From: Orbilia blumenaviensis
Taxonomy: Eukaryota > Ascomycota > Orbiliomycetes > Orbiliales > Orbiliaceae
Direction: 5' to 3'
NCBI GenBank assembly: GCA_036872755.1
Contig: JAVHNS010000004.1
Location: forward strand, 2,976,001-3,040,000
Length of the DNA: 64,000 bases
This document shows positions 9,809-20,950 of this stretch, piece after piece. The notes below the pieces were generated by a model that ran no database searches, had not been told where the DNA came from, and saw only the letters and a program-made list of their open reading frames with translations. The position numbers and the translations under genes are program-made. Numbering within the stretch: the stretch's first letter is position 1; each line of letters starts with the position of its first letter.

Positions 9809-12655
9809 AGATAGATGGACGGTTAAACTATCATTGCTATATGAATTTTTTTTTCATTCGATCGAGGGGAAGTCTAGATTCTGACGATTTGTCAGAGATG
9901 AATTTCTTTTGATTAAGGGGCACTATATGCTATGCCTCTCTCCTTTGAGATATTACACATGTAGAAAGGCGAGTGCACTCATTGGAAGCTGTAGATGGAT
10001 TATGGAGATTCAAAATTTTTTCTGGTCGAATTGTCACCGAGAATCAGCCGGATGGTACCATGATGGCCTGACTGTCTATACTCCAACAATCTCCAAAAGA
10101 TCCAGAACTTCATGCTTTGATAATCATAGAAATACAGAAAGGAATCACTGAACCTGCTATCTATGGTAGAGCTCAGCGTTATCTATGCATTTACAATTGG
10201 CGAAGAAATCCTTTAGGCTTCCTGTGGGATGTAGATAGCACGAATATGGATGTGGGTGTTGAGATGTTGACATATGCAGAGGTCTGCAAACTGCTTGTCG
10301 TTGCAGAAGCTTAGCTTCTGAGTCAGCGGGCAGATTAGTCAACTCCATGTGATATTTACTCCAGATATAAAGATCTCTCAGTTATCTAGCTCCTATATCT
10401 TCCTCGAAAATAAAATATAAAATAAAAGTCTCATCCGATATCGCTGAATCTCAATCTGAAGCGGCAATCTCGGGTTCCTGGAACAAAGGAAAAACCCAAA
10501 GCCAATTGCAAGTTCGAAACATTGGAAAATGTCTTCCGGGATGATTTCGAAGGTAGGCATCCGTTTGATCGTGAACCCGAGAAAATGGATCTGGTTCCCG
10601 CAGGGATAGTGATATATCGTGATAGCATTACACCCCCTCCCACCCCTGGAGCTAGTGGTCCATGCACACCCGTCAAGCTTCATGCAAGTTCAGCGGCACG
10701 CTTCGGTTGGAAATCTCAAAATGTAAAAAAATGGGGGTTACAAGTCACCCGAGGCGCGAGGTAAAACAGGAACCACGTATGCACAAGAATTGAACCACGC
10801 TTCGTTAGTTCCCGAGACGGTGTTTTATCAGATGGTAACGGACGTGGGTAGTGGGGTTATACGATATGAAGCTGGTTCCATTTCCCATGTGAGAGGTATT
10901 TTCCATTCCGGATCATCGAGATAAAACGGTTTTAGATATCGAGACCCTTGGTTGAAGATAATATAATTGAACTAGCGGTCGGAACGTCTTAATATGTGTT
11001 GGATGTGGCATTCTGTTCTTGGGAAGAGTCAGATTCGGCATGTGTCAGCAAATGCTGTGTGACCCCGGTCGAACTGATGTCACCGGTGAAGTTGTAATTC
11101 TAGCTCGACATGATGCATCGACCGCGACTCGACCTCCGTATTCCTAGCTTGAGAGAATTTGCATATTCCATCTTCCTTTGTGCAGTTAACCGCCAGTACA
11201 GTAAGATACGAAAAGCCAATTAATTGACTTTTTTTCATAACGAAATGTCTCCGAAGTTTTTACGAGGTCTAAAGTGGGTTCGTGTTTGATAGTGAAAAAG
11301 GAGGCCGCGGGGACCGTTTGACTACCGGTTTAGCCGTTGTTGCATTTGAAGCTCAAGATCTCGAAACCAGCTCAAAATCTTTGGTCAGAAGACTCAAGAA
11401 AAAATTTTCAAGTGAGCAGCGGCCAAATGTCTAATTAAAAATTTAACCCACTTAGCGAAGTGAGTTCCTGCTTTGTCGTTTCGTTTGAGGATGCTGAGCC
11501 GCTTTGTCTTGACACTCTTTTGCCTGCTCAAGTAAGCAAGCTTGCAACTATCGGGTCTTTTCGGGACTATTGGGGTCTGGAAAACCATTCCGACCCAGAT
11601 TTAATCGATTTCAAGGCCAAGGAAACCGGAAAAACTCGCCAGCTGCAACATTTGCAAAGCTGAACCAAAAAAAACCAGGCCGCCCTTTTGGCCGAATTGA
11701 GTGACGAAACAAACCAAGTTGTAAAGTTGGCCTTGCCTTGCATTATACGCACATGAATTTTTTCTAGTCCCAATTCTTTGCGCCGGTCCAGTTTAATCCC
11801 CGGAGTTCCGAATTATTCCTTCCCCCCAAGCTATGTTAGCTGTGAAGCGCGATGCAGCGCTGGTTTTTTTCTTTTGCCTGTTCTCCCAGAGCGGATATGT
11901 TTCCCCAAAATAGGCACAAGACGCAGCGGTTCCTTCCGAAGAGTGAACACAAAGGGCCAAAATACCCCCTGTTAGCTAATAAACTTGGGCAGCTAACAGA
12001 GCTGACTGATCGGACCTTGTGGCACTTGACCTCCGTCAAATTGGCCCGCTAAATGGGGCATTTTGTTTGTGAAACTGCCTTGTCATAGGTGCTTAGCTCT
12101 GGGGGCGGGACTCGACTTGACTCGCGAATGAGAAAAATTGTGATTACAAGGTCACATTCTTGCATGAATGTATGTGTAGACATGTTGCTTTTCTTTTTAG
12201 GTATAATCTTCTCCTTGGAAAAATACAATGCACATTTCCGGGAACTAGGAAAGTATAATTATAAAGACGGGGGGGTTATGAACGTGAGACCTAAGGGGGG
12301 GTATTCCAGATCGTATAAAAGTTGCTTCGACGTCCCCCAACTTTTCCACGAGAGCTTCTTTATTTCGGCCATACTAAAATACCACATATCCAACACTCCC
12401 ATACTATAAGCTCAGGCTTAGCGCTATTTACATAATATTTTATAAAAAGGGCAATTAAATCCCCCGCGTTTCTACCAGAACCAATTCTCCCTATTCGAAT
12501 TCAGTTTCCAGCAGAGAGAGAATTGTTTTGTTATTCATCTCACAAAATTATATATACCTACATATTCAAGTGGTATATATAAACTATTATATATATATAT
12601 ATATATATATATATCTGTCGTAATTTGAGGGCTTCGGCGCTTCCTCTCTACACAC
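9809..12655. other. Gene-free 2.8 kb upstream of alternative oxidase
   Basis: No convincing coding region on either strand. Short open frames near 10.4-10.7 and 11.4-12.0 kb have no recognisable domain or splice structure. The distal part (12.4-12.65 kb) must contain the alternative oxidase promoter. Confidence 0.45.
12587..12614. repeat. (AT)n microsatellite
   Basis: About 14 AT units just upstream of the alternative oxidase start, probably inside its promoter or leader. Confidence 0.9.
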
Positions 12656-13807
12656 ATGCTCAGCACACGGTCCCCAGTTCTCGCGAAGACCGCCTACCGT
12701 GCCGTCGGCGGCGTCAAGCCGTTGGCGTACCAGCTCCCAACCGCCAGAATCTCGGTGGTTCTCTGCCAATATCACGGGGCTACCCTCAACCAGGCCCGTT
12801 CTTTCAGCTTCACGGCTAAGACACCAATCCAGACGACCCAGTCTCTCCAGATCACTCCTACCAAACCCACCCAGCGGGAGACTAAGCAGTCATGGCCCCA
12901 TCCAATCTACACCGAGAAGCAAATGGCAGATATAGAGATCGCACATCTCAAAGCCCGTAACTTCTCGGACAGAATTGCGATCAATGCCGTCAGGTTCCTC
13001 AGAGGGATGTTTGACCTCGCCACGGGGTACAAGCACGATCCTAAGATCGCATCCGGTGAGAAGAGCCCTAAGGATGGTACCCAATTCGCCATGACGGAAA
13101 AGAAGTGGATGATCAGATTCATCTTCTTGGAGAGCATTGCTGGTGTTCCAGGGTTTGTGGCTGGCACTCTAAGACATTTAAAGTCTATTCGGAGTCTTAG
13201 ACGAGATAACGGATGGATTGAGACCTTACTTGAGGAAGGGTACAACGAGAGTACGTTTTTTCTCCCGCCTTAAAGAAATTCTAGAGGAAGGATGGTTTAA
13301 TGGCTAACTAAATATTGACTTATAATAGGAATGCATCTTCTCACCTTCCTCAAACTGCACCAGCCGGGCCTGTTTATGCGTCTAATGATCATTGGCGCCC
13401 AAGGTGTCTTCTATAACGCTTTCTTCCTCTCCTACCTCCTTTCGCCCCGCACCTGCCACCGCTTCGTCGGATACCTCGAAGAAGAAGCCGTGATCACATA
13501 CACCCGTGCCATCTCTGATATCGACGCCGGAAAACTCCCAAGATTCGAGCATATGTCCGCCCCACAGATCGCGATTAACTACTGGAAGATGAACCCCGAT
13601 GCCAAAGTCCGTGATATGTTGCTTTATATCAGAGCGGACGAGGCGAAGCATAGGGAGGTGAACCATACATTGGCGAATTTGGATGGGGATATGGATCCAA
13701 ACCCGTTTATGACGGAGTATGATGATCCGAGCAAGCCGCATCCAAGCAAGGGGATTGCACACCTGAAGAACACTGGATGGTCTAGGGACGAGGCTCTGTC
13801 CAGATAA
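12656..13807 (+). CDS. AOX: Mitochondrial alternative oxidase
   Basis: Exons 12656-13250 and 13329-13807 (78-nt intron, GTACGT donor, TAG acceptor) give 357 residues, the usual length for fungal AOX. The first ~60 residues are rich in Arg, Ser and Ala and poor in acids, a mitochondrial presequence. The di-iron ligands are present in four family motifs: LESIAGVPG near residue 158, NERMHL near 199 (E..H, created by the splice), LEEEAV near 249 and RADEAKHR near 300 (E..H). It transfers electrons from ubiquinol directly to oxygen in the inner mitochondrial membrane without proton pumping, allowing cyanide-insensitive respiration. Fungal AOX genes are commonly induced by respiratory inhibition or oxidative stress; I found no defined site here. 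Confidence 0.97.
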
Positions 13808-14186
13808 ACAGGTCAAAAGAGTACAAGTCTCGTTCAAGCGTGAGGAATGCCGCCTCTTCTTCTTCTTTTTGTTCTTGTATTATGGTTTTTTTGGGCCCAT
13901 AAGAGGGAGTGGGTTGGATGTGGTGTTTAACGGCGTTTTTCTTCTTTTCTGCTTTCCAGCTGTATGTTTTCCCCCGTTGTCGTATACTTTTTTTAACGAA
14001 GCAATCGTACTCAGGCAAAGACAAAAGAATTTTCCCTTTTTTCCTTTTTTCTTTAGATTGCTAGCTTGAAGAGCAGTTTTTAGTTATAACTCTCTACCTG
14101 ATTCCTTTGTCCAAGATATTTTCAATTATTATTATTATCAATATCATCTTATTGATATATTTCAGCTCTCTGATTGTATTGCACAG
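13808..14186. other. Downstream of AOX, no gene seen
   Basis: T-rich sequence, probably AOX 3' UTR and spacer, ending at the inverted-repeat element. Confidence 0.5.
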
Positions 14187-14533
14187 CAGCAAAAATGTGT
14201 CAAAACGATATATAATACAGACCGTGCAAAAAATATATATTACAACTTAAGCGAGGCATTAGTGTGTTAATTTTTCATAATTATGCTCAACTATCAGCCT
14301 GCCACTAGCCCGCCAATAGCCAGCCAAAGTATATGAAATAGTCGTAAATTAGTACACTGGCTGTCTGGCTGTCTGGCTTTTCTCCGGCCTCTGACTAGGC
14401 AGGCTGGTGGGCTTCGTGGCGGGCTGGTGATGGGCTAATGGTTGAGCATAACTATGAAAATTTAACACACTTGTGCCTCGCTTAAGTTGTAATATTCATG
14501 GCTTGTATTATATCGTATTGACAAATTTTAGCC
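14187..14533. mobile_element. Foldback / MITE-like inverted-repeat element (~350 bp)
   Basis: The two ends are long imperfect inverted repeats. The left arm (~14187-14325) and the reverse complement of the right arm (~14533-14400) both contain TTACAACTTAAGCGAGGCA, then AGTGTGTTAA, then TTATGCTCAAC and AGCCCGCCA in the same order. The arms total well over 100 bp each and leave a short centre with GGCTGTCTGGCTGTCTGGC. There is no coding capacity, so if mobile it would depend on a transposase elsewhere. Exact ends and a target-site duplication could not be fixed. Confidence 0.7.
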
Positions 14534-15675
14534 ACCATAGTATCAATAATAGCGGCCGTATATATACCTATACATAGCCCATTATATTAGGCATTCGAGT
14601 AATGTCGATTATCTATCCGTTCAGCGAGGCCGCTCTTGTATATAACGCACCAGTTTTTTTTTAAAAAAAAAGGGTATATTTTTCGTGTAAGTATAACAAA
14701 TGTAGCGCTTAAGTGGGAAAAACGAGGGTATGAGATGGTGAAATTCACCGACTCAAGCTGACATTCCAAGTGGCCCAGTAACACCAAGCCAAACGTACGG
14801 GCGCTACCCAAGCAGCCCAAAGGCCTTTATAGTAGCGGAAACCTGCACATGCTATCTATACAAAATACATATAAATTTCTTTATTACACGGAATACTATA
14901 GCTATATGCCAGCTATATCCCGTTCCCGCTTACTTCATATTGTTTTGGTCGAGGACCAGGGGGTTCCAAAATGACACACATACCCAACACACGCCTAGTG
15001 CTGGGGAGGATGTCATGTCACGCGCGGATACATGCTAATTCTACCACATACCTACTTTTCAAGTATTTATGCAGGGATATCATATGTTAGCCTTCAAGCG
15101 GTTACCAAAACAGTCCTACCAGCTACTAATCGTAGGATCCAAAGCTAAAACTAGCTGGGTCCCTCTATTCTCTATTCTGTGAAGAGTATACACTGTTAAA
15201 ATTATGGTGAGGCTTAAAGAGAGTTCCATTCTTATTCTATGTTAAAAAGAATAAAAGTGAAGAAGCCATTACTACCAGTAGTCTACTGACTATTAGCAGC
15301 ATGGAAAGCGCTTGTCTAGTGCAGTATGTAAAAGCAGCTAGCCAGCATGTAAAAACGAAAGAGAAGGAAAAAAGAGCGTAAAGCACAACCTTCCCACCAA
15401 CGGGCAGGCCCACCAACGGATCACCCGCTCCACACACACGCCCAGCCAGTTCATGATGGATGATCAAGGGCAGACGACGTGCAGAGAAGAGCGAGCGTGT
15501 CAACAAAGAATGAACAAAAAGTTGCCGTAAAAACAACTTTGCAAAGAAAGAAGCAGCATTTAAAAACCAAGCATCCCCCCCGGAAAAAGTAGAAATCCTT
15601 TTCCTCTCTCCATCATCCTTCCTCCTCTATCAGAAAGCTATCCCAAGCGATAGGGTGTCAACACATCCTTCTCAC
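14534..15675. other. Intergenic, no gene seen
   Basis: No recognisable coding region. The right end is probably 3' UTR of the minus-strand secreted-protein gene. Confidence 0.5.
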
Positions 15676-16796
15676 CTAGTTGCCTTTGCAGACTCCATTC
15701 TTGCACTCTCGTGCAGGGGCCTTAAAGCTAGGATTCTGCCAGAGTACAAAGCACTTGGCAGCGAATTTGCCATGACGCCAACAACTGGCCGGGGTATGTT
15801 CTCCCGCCGAGTAGAGTCGACGCCCACAGTCGGGCCTGCCTGTGATGCCAGAGTGAGTTCGGAAATCAAGAAGTTCATAATTATACCCTCCGAGGGCACG
15901 GAAGCTAACACCAACAGAATAGGTCGGGATGTTGGCCAAGTACATGCTGTCGTGCCGGACAGGGTCAATCCACCAACCTGCCAGCAACGAAGGACAGTAA
16001 GTCAGCAATGCTTTCTTCCTATGTCTCTTTTCTCATATAAATGAGTTACAATCATATGATGAGATTTTTACTTACCTTTTCCTTGACAGGGTTGTGGGTT
16101 GGTACTCCAGTCATCTTTACCGCCTTCCCACATGCCGATGCCAATTCTCTCTTCAAACCCGGAAGCGAGGACACCAACAGGTCCGTAGACGGTGACAGTG
16201 ACACCGGGGTCTGCCTTGATTTGGCGTTTCTCCAATGCCTTTTGGTATGCTTCAGTTCCGTTGACGAGTTCCGGGTATTGACTAACAAAGACTTGAGCAG
16301 AGGCCCAGAGAGAGGCGTCCGATTCGGCAGAGAAGCTGTGGACAAACGTCATGTCCTCGAACTTCGTGCCATCGTGGCGTTTGATGGGGACAGAGGGATC
16401 GTTCGCCGGGATCCTTTTGGCGTCTTTCGGGATTGCCCCGTAGATATCAATGCCCCTTTTGGCGCAGTCTGCGAGAACCTCGATGGCACGTGCCTTACTA
16501 GCCCGTTCGATGACGGGGACGGAGCTTGGGGCGGGTACGACGGTACCAACTGGGACTTCGAGAGGAAGTACAGCTGGTGGATCAGTTGGTGCCGGGACGA
16601 TGGTGCCGTCCAGTTCGAGAGGAACTACGGCAGGAGGATTGGTAGGAGCCGGGGCCAGAGTGCCGTCGAGCTCTAGGGGAGTCACCATTGGGGGGCCAGT
16701 GGGAGCTGGAGCTCCAAGTACCAAGTTGGAGAAGAAGAGGATCAACAGGAAATGGAGGGCCAGCATAGCTGGGGACAAAACCTTACAACGTGCCAT
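15676..16796 (-). CDS. Secreted protein with proline-rich tandem repeats, unknown function
   Basis: Exons 16796-16076 and 15977-15676 (98-nt intron) give 340 residues. The ATG at 16796 starts a clear signal peptide (MLALHFLLILFFSNLVLG core). An upstream in-frame ATG at 16934 would bury that signal, so I rejected it. Residues ~29-95 are about 3.5 copies of a 19-20-residue unit of the form xPAPTxPPAVxPLELDGT. The C-terminal two thirds has about seven cysteines, an NGT glycosylation site, KR dibasic sites (LEKRQ) and motifs such as WWIDPVRHDSMYLA and GGYNYELLDFRTH. I do not recognise a named domain. The spliced frame is consistent across the junction (QGKG joined to WWID), which supports a real gene. 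Likely extracellular or wall-associated. Confidence 0.75.
16512..16712 (-). repeat. Tandem coding repeat, Pro/Ala-rich, ~3.5 units
   Basis: Encodes units beginning APAPTGPP, APAPTNPP, VPAPTDPP and VPAPSSVP, each 19-20 residues, within the secreted protein. The units are similar at DNA level, so copy number may vary between strains. Confidence 0.85.
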
Positions 16797-19533
16797 CGTG
16801 AAAACGAAGGGGGTTTTCAGATGGCCGGTTGATTGATGGTGGGAGGAGCGAGGATACTTGGTAGGTACTACTTGCTGGTACCAAATAAAAGAGTGGACCC
16901 GCCTTCTGTTGCTCGATATCCAACTGGAAGGCAATCGGTGTGTTGGTCTGGTTTTTGTGTGGGGTGCAGTCAGTCAGTGTGATTATATGGTCACGATGAA
17001 TGATTGTGTGAATGTTGGGTGAGAAGGAGGAACTGAAAAACGGAGAATATTTGGAGGAAAGGAAGATGGTTTGGTGGTTGAAAGTCCCCTTTTATAGTGG
17101 CAACGGTATGAGGATGGGGGAAAGTTTCCCTCATCATTGCCCCTCCTACCCTTCTCGGAATTTGGGAGGGGGTGGGCCATTCCCTCCCCACTTTATGTTC
17201 TGGTTTATTATTTAAAGAGTCTATTTATTCCTTCGTTCATTTATTCATTTATTCCTCTTCTCCTTCATGTAAATACTCTTCCTCTTCCTATTCATCGTGT
17301 GAATTTACTTTCTCACCTTCAACCATATCTCCTCCTACTCCTCCTTCACATTCATCTTATAATAGATGCCATCTCTACTCGGAACTATAATCCACTTCCA
17401 AGGCATCTATCTACTCTGCCAGGTGCTGAGTTTAGAAGGTATACATATTTACTCTCCCTCTTCATCACTCTTCGAGGGTGTTGAGGAGGTGTGGATTGAA
17501 ATGGTATCTGATGCCATAGGTATGGCCCTGCTACATCTTCAATAACATATTAAGGATCTCATATTAACATAGAGGCTATAGACTGGACTGTTCCCTCGAA
17601 AGCAGGGCCTCTCATAGTTCCGATGCCCCCCTCCTCCCAGGGGGCACTTATAATCAGCACTGTCCTTCATAGGATAGAAATAGGGATGGCCAAACAACAG
17701 CCTCCCTGTACGTATAAATAAGCACCACTGGGTGAACCACCAGCTTTCCGTAAGTTATCCCCATCTAAGAACACGTGCCCTTCCTCTTGCTGCATTGGCT
17801 GACATCGATATCCCTCTTCCTACAGGTCTGGGTAACCCCACTATGACAGCTAGCTAAGTAATACTGGGGATTGTGAAAGCTCCTACGTCGTAGAATCTTA
17901 CAGTAGTCCGGAGAGCACACCTTTCTATGCTCCGGCTAACCCACCTCTTGGTACCAGCAAATTCATGGCATTCCCCCCATTTGTCTTGGGCTGTGGCGGA
18001 ATTTAAGCGTCATCGGGACAAAGAGGCCCTGGACCGCTTCTCCTTTCTTTCAAGTTTTCCGGTATTGTGCTTTGTCGATATTCAAAAATGTCACGCGTCA
18101 AACCGGACCCGCGAATTGGGCGAAGGGATTCGACAACAAACCCGATTCCGGGTGTGGCCTACATGGCTTTATCACGGAGGTTATGTGGGGCCGGCTACAG
18201 CAACCTTCTGTTATCGATTTATTATTTATGGACTCGCGATGGTTTCCTTCAGCCATATACCTCAAGCGTTGCCCGAGCCTACGGTATTGCGGCGATTGAT
18301 CTATCGGATATAATAATATCCACTTCGGAGGGTGGGTGATACCAAACCCCCCTATCTCCTCCATATCGACCGTCCCTAGGCCCCCTCTCCGTCGAACAAT
18401 AACCAAACCGAGGGCTCTGTGCCCCGGTTTGCCTCCCCATCAGTCTAGCTCGCCCTTAAATGGCACCCAGATCGATGGTTGTTGGTTGCAAGTTGACCAC
18501 CGCGGGGGCGGAGGGGGAGGCGGAGGGGGTTAAATGGGAAAACCCCGCTCCGCCGTTAGGTATATCAAAAAGCATTGATATACTCAGATGGGTTGGCGGT
18601 CCTCAAGGCGCCACCTATTTATACGGCAGTTGCGAGGCCCACATTGCATCGAAGCAATGATGAAACACATCAAAAATGGTGTGTGTGTGTGTGTGTGACC
18701 TACCAGCAAATACCACTACTATCCCCGATACCTTTTACAACAAATTTCATTTGACAAATACTACGAAGCGGGGAAGTGTGAATTAATAGACGATAAACTC
18801 ACATTCCCCGATGCATTGATTCTACGAATTCAGAAAACAAAGTCGTGTTGTTTGGGTAAAATGCAACAGGTGAGGTCAATTACCCAAGTGCACAAATGCA
18901 ATGCAATGTAGTGCAAATTTCTGGTTACATTGCATTTGCGTTTTCATTCATACGATACAATTGGGCATAATTTGCTAACGCCTCTCTTACATACTGTTTC
19001 AGGTCTGAATGCTAGTAAATTGTGCCTTCTACATTGCTGCACTACTTATATACAAGGCCATAGAGGATTTCGGCAATAAACAACGCCATAGCAAATGGGA
19101 CAGCCACTCCCGATGATAGGGCGCACCTACCATCCATTTTAAGCAAAGTAGCTAAGCTTAAGGAACTTCACAAATACAAGGCACAGCCCTGCTGGCTGCC
19201 GAGACTAAGAACGCCTTGACTAGTTACACAAGATAGATTCATACCTAGCTTAGGTGTAGTACTTAGGTACTCACTTAACTACTTCTGCTCAAGGACGAGG
19301 TCATAAGCGCATGTTGTAAGGCTGCGTCGGTATTTGGCAAACAATTGGCTTAATCTAGGAGGGTTTGCTCCATTGCATGTAAATACCTACGTACCAATCC
19401 AGTATAATATCCATCCACTCCCAGAGTATATATAGTCTCGTTTGGTATACATCTATATACCTAGGTATCACGACCAAATTGATTTAAAACCAATCCTGTA
19501 CAGGCGCTAGCGATATAAATAACAGTCTAAACC
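16797..19533. other. Gene-free 2.7 kb
   Basis: Contains the promoter of the minus-strand secreted-protein gene, a GC-rich block (17.9-18.65 kb) and a (GT)n tract. Several overlapping short frames at 17.9-18.5 kb on both strands show no domain. A TACCTAGGTA palindrome lies near 19458. Confidence 0.45.
18679..18698. repeat. (GT)n microsatellite
   Basis: About ten GT units in gene-free DNA. Confidence 0.85.
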
Positions 19534-20436
19534 ATGCCTGCAGACCCCTCTTCAAGGGCCTTGCTCTCCACCCTACCCACCGAGGTCCTGGAAGAGATCT
19601 TCCTGTACATCCCCGCAGTCGACCTCCAAACGACCTGCCGACGGGTCTGCAAGTCCTGGTGCTCGATAATCTCCACCTCGACACCAGTAAAATACTACAG
19701 CACAACAGGCCTCTACATGCCCACCACCACGAAGAACCCCCCATCATATTCGGAAACCCAGCTCTTCACCCCATTCTTCCTTAAAATCGTCGAAAGCGCA
19801 TGGAAAGAACTCGCCCCACTGTGCGTCAAATACCCCGAACCAAAAGACTATAGCAACGATCAAGAACGGTACATCGTATCCACCGCCCTCGCCAAGGAGA
19901 TAGAACGTGTCTACCACCGCTATATCCGCATATTCAAAGTAGTGCGGTTTATAAACCCTCAATATCGGTTCATGAGGTCCAGGGTGGTTACTAATAATTG
20001 GGATTTTGTCCGGCGGAGGTCTGATATCCTTTCGGATCTTGACGACGGCGTAGCTTTACATACAGCCGGAGAGGGAGAAGGGGAAAGGGAAGGCGGGAGA
20101 AGGGAAGTAGAGGAGGCGATTAGCTGTATCAAACACAGCGGGCCGGATTCACTATCCCCCCGCGAAGCCGGACAATTGATATTCCTCTGCCGCTTTGCGT
20201 TCACGCGCGTCCCTTATATCGAGGGACACAGACAAGTGGCGCTGAAAGACATCAAGTCTTATCTAATGATGAAGGTTCAATGCGTGCCCATTGGCGTGGA
20301 ACCGGGCGCCGAGAATGAGGAGGTTATCGTCAGGCAGACGCTGGCCTTTATGAATTTCAATAATTGTAAGCTTGACGTTATAAATTATGAGTCTTACCGA
20401 GCCTCGGTCCCAGACGCTGTGTTTTATTTATTATAG
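19534..20436 (+). CDS. F-box domain protein
   Basis: An intronless frame of 300 residues. Residues ~12-50 form an F-box (LSTLPTEVLEEIFLYIP then TTCRRVCKSWCSIIST), which in this family binds Skp1 of the SCF ubiquitin ligase. The remainder is charged, with a Glu/Gly/Arg-rich low-complexity segment near residues 180-195, and lacks recognisable leucine-rich or WD repeats. Its substrate is unknown. Fungal genomes carry many such lineage-specific F-box genes. Confidence 0.8.
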   Translation: MPADPSSRALLSTLPTEVLEEIFLYIPAVDLQTTCRRVCKSWCSIISTSTPVKYYSTTGLYMPTTTKNPPSYSETQLFTPFFLKIVESAWKELAPLCVKYPEPKDYSNDQERYIVSTALAKEIERVYHRYIRIFKVVRFINPQYRFMRSRVVTNNWDFVRRRSDILSDLDDGVALHTAGEGEGEREGGRREVEEAISCIKHSGPDSLSPREAGQLIFLCRFAFTRVPYIEGHRQVALKDIKSYLMMKVQCVPIGVEPGAENEEVIVRQTLAFMNFNNCKLDVINYESYRASVPDAVFYLL

Positions 20437-20950
20437 ATATGTTACTTCGTTACCATTAATTATCTTTGTTTAGAGGCCGTAAGCTGTAATATCTTAAGAT
20501 ATAATTTACTGATTTACAAAGGATTGGCCCGAGTGTTAAAAAGACATATCGACTTTTGGATTTTGGATTTGCTCACAAAAAAACCCGAAATTCCATTTTG
20601 CTCCTATAGACAAAAAAAAAAGCAGAAAAATCCCATAGGAACCTCCCTCTCCCCTTTTGGTAAACTAAGTACTTAGTCAAAAGAAGAAGAAAAAAAACAA
20701 CTATACTGGAGAGGGGAAAAGAAGAAAGTCCGCTCATAAATAAATTCCTTTTGTCGCGAAAATAGCAATCAGGAAAGGGAATAGAATAGGCAACAAATCT
20801 TCATGTCACCAGAGAAGGGAATAAAGGAAAGAAGAATTTCCGTCTTTCCCCGCAGTTGTTGTCACTTCTTCAAATTAAACTAAAGATCATACCAACTTTG
20901 ATACCACAGACACTCTGTATATCGAGGGAGAGATAAATTATTGTAAAGAC
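20437..20950. other. Convergent intergenic region
   Basis: Between the 3' ends of the F-box gene and 6-phosphogluconate dehydrogenase. A-rich sequence, probably 3' UTRs. Confidence 0.5.

Noticed and set aside
10775..10855. Possible minus-strand tRNA (GTTCAATTC T-loop-like, CCACGT/ACGTGG ends)
   Set aside because: The ends pair, but the T-stem works only with an 8-nt loop and mostly G-U pairs. The anticodon stem does not fold and U8 is missing.
16797..16934. Upstream ATG for the repeat-rich secreted protein
   Set aside because: It would add 46 basic residues ahead of a clean signal peptide. The ATG at 16796 gives a proper secreted N-terminus.
17927..18533. Overlapping open frames on both strands in the GC-rich block
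   Set aside because: No domain, no signal peptide, no consistent splice structure; frames on both strands are expected in GC-rich DNA.
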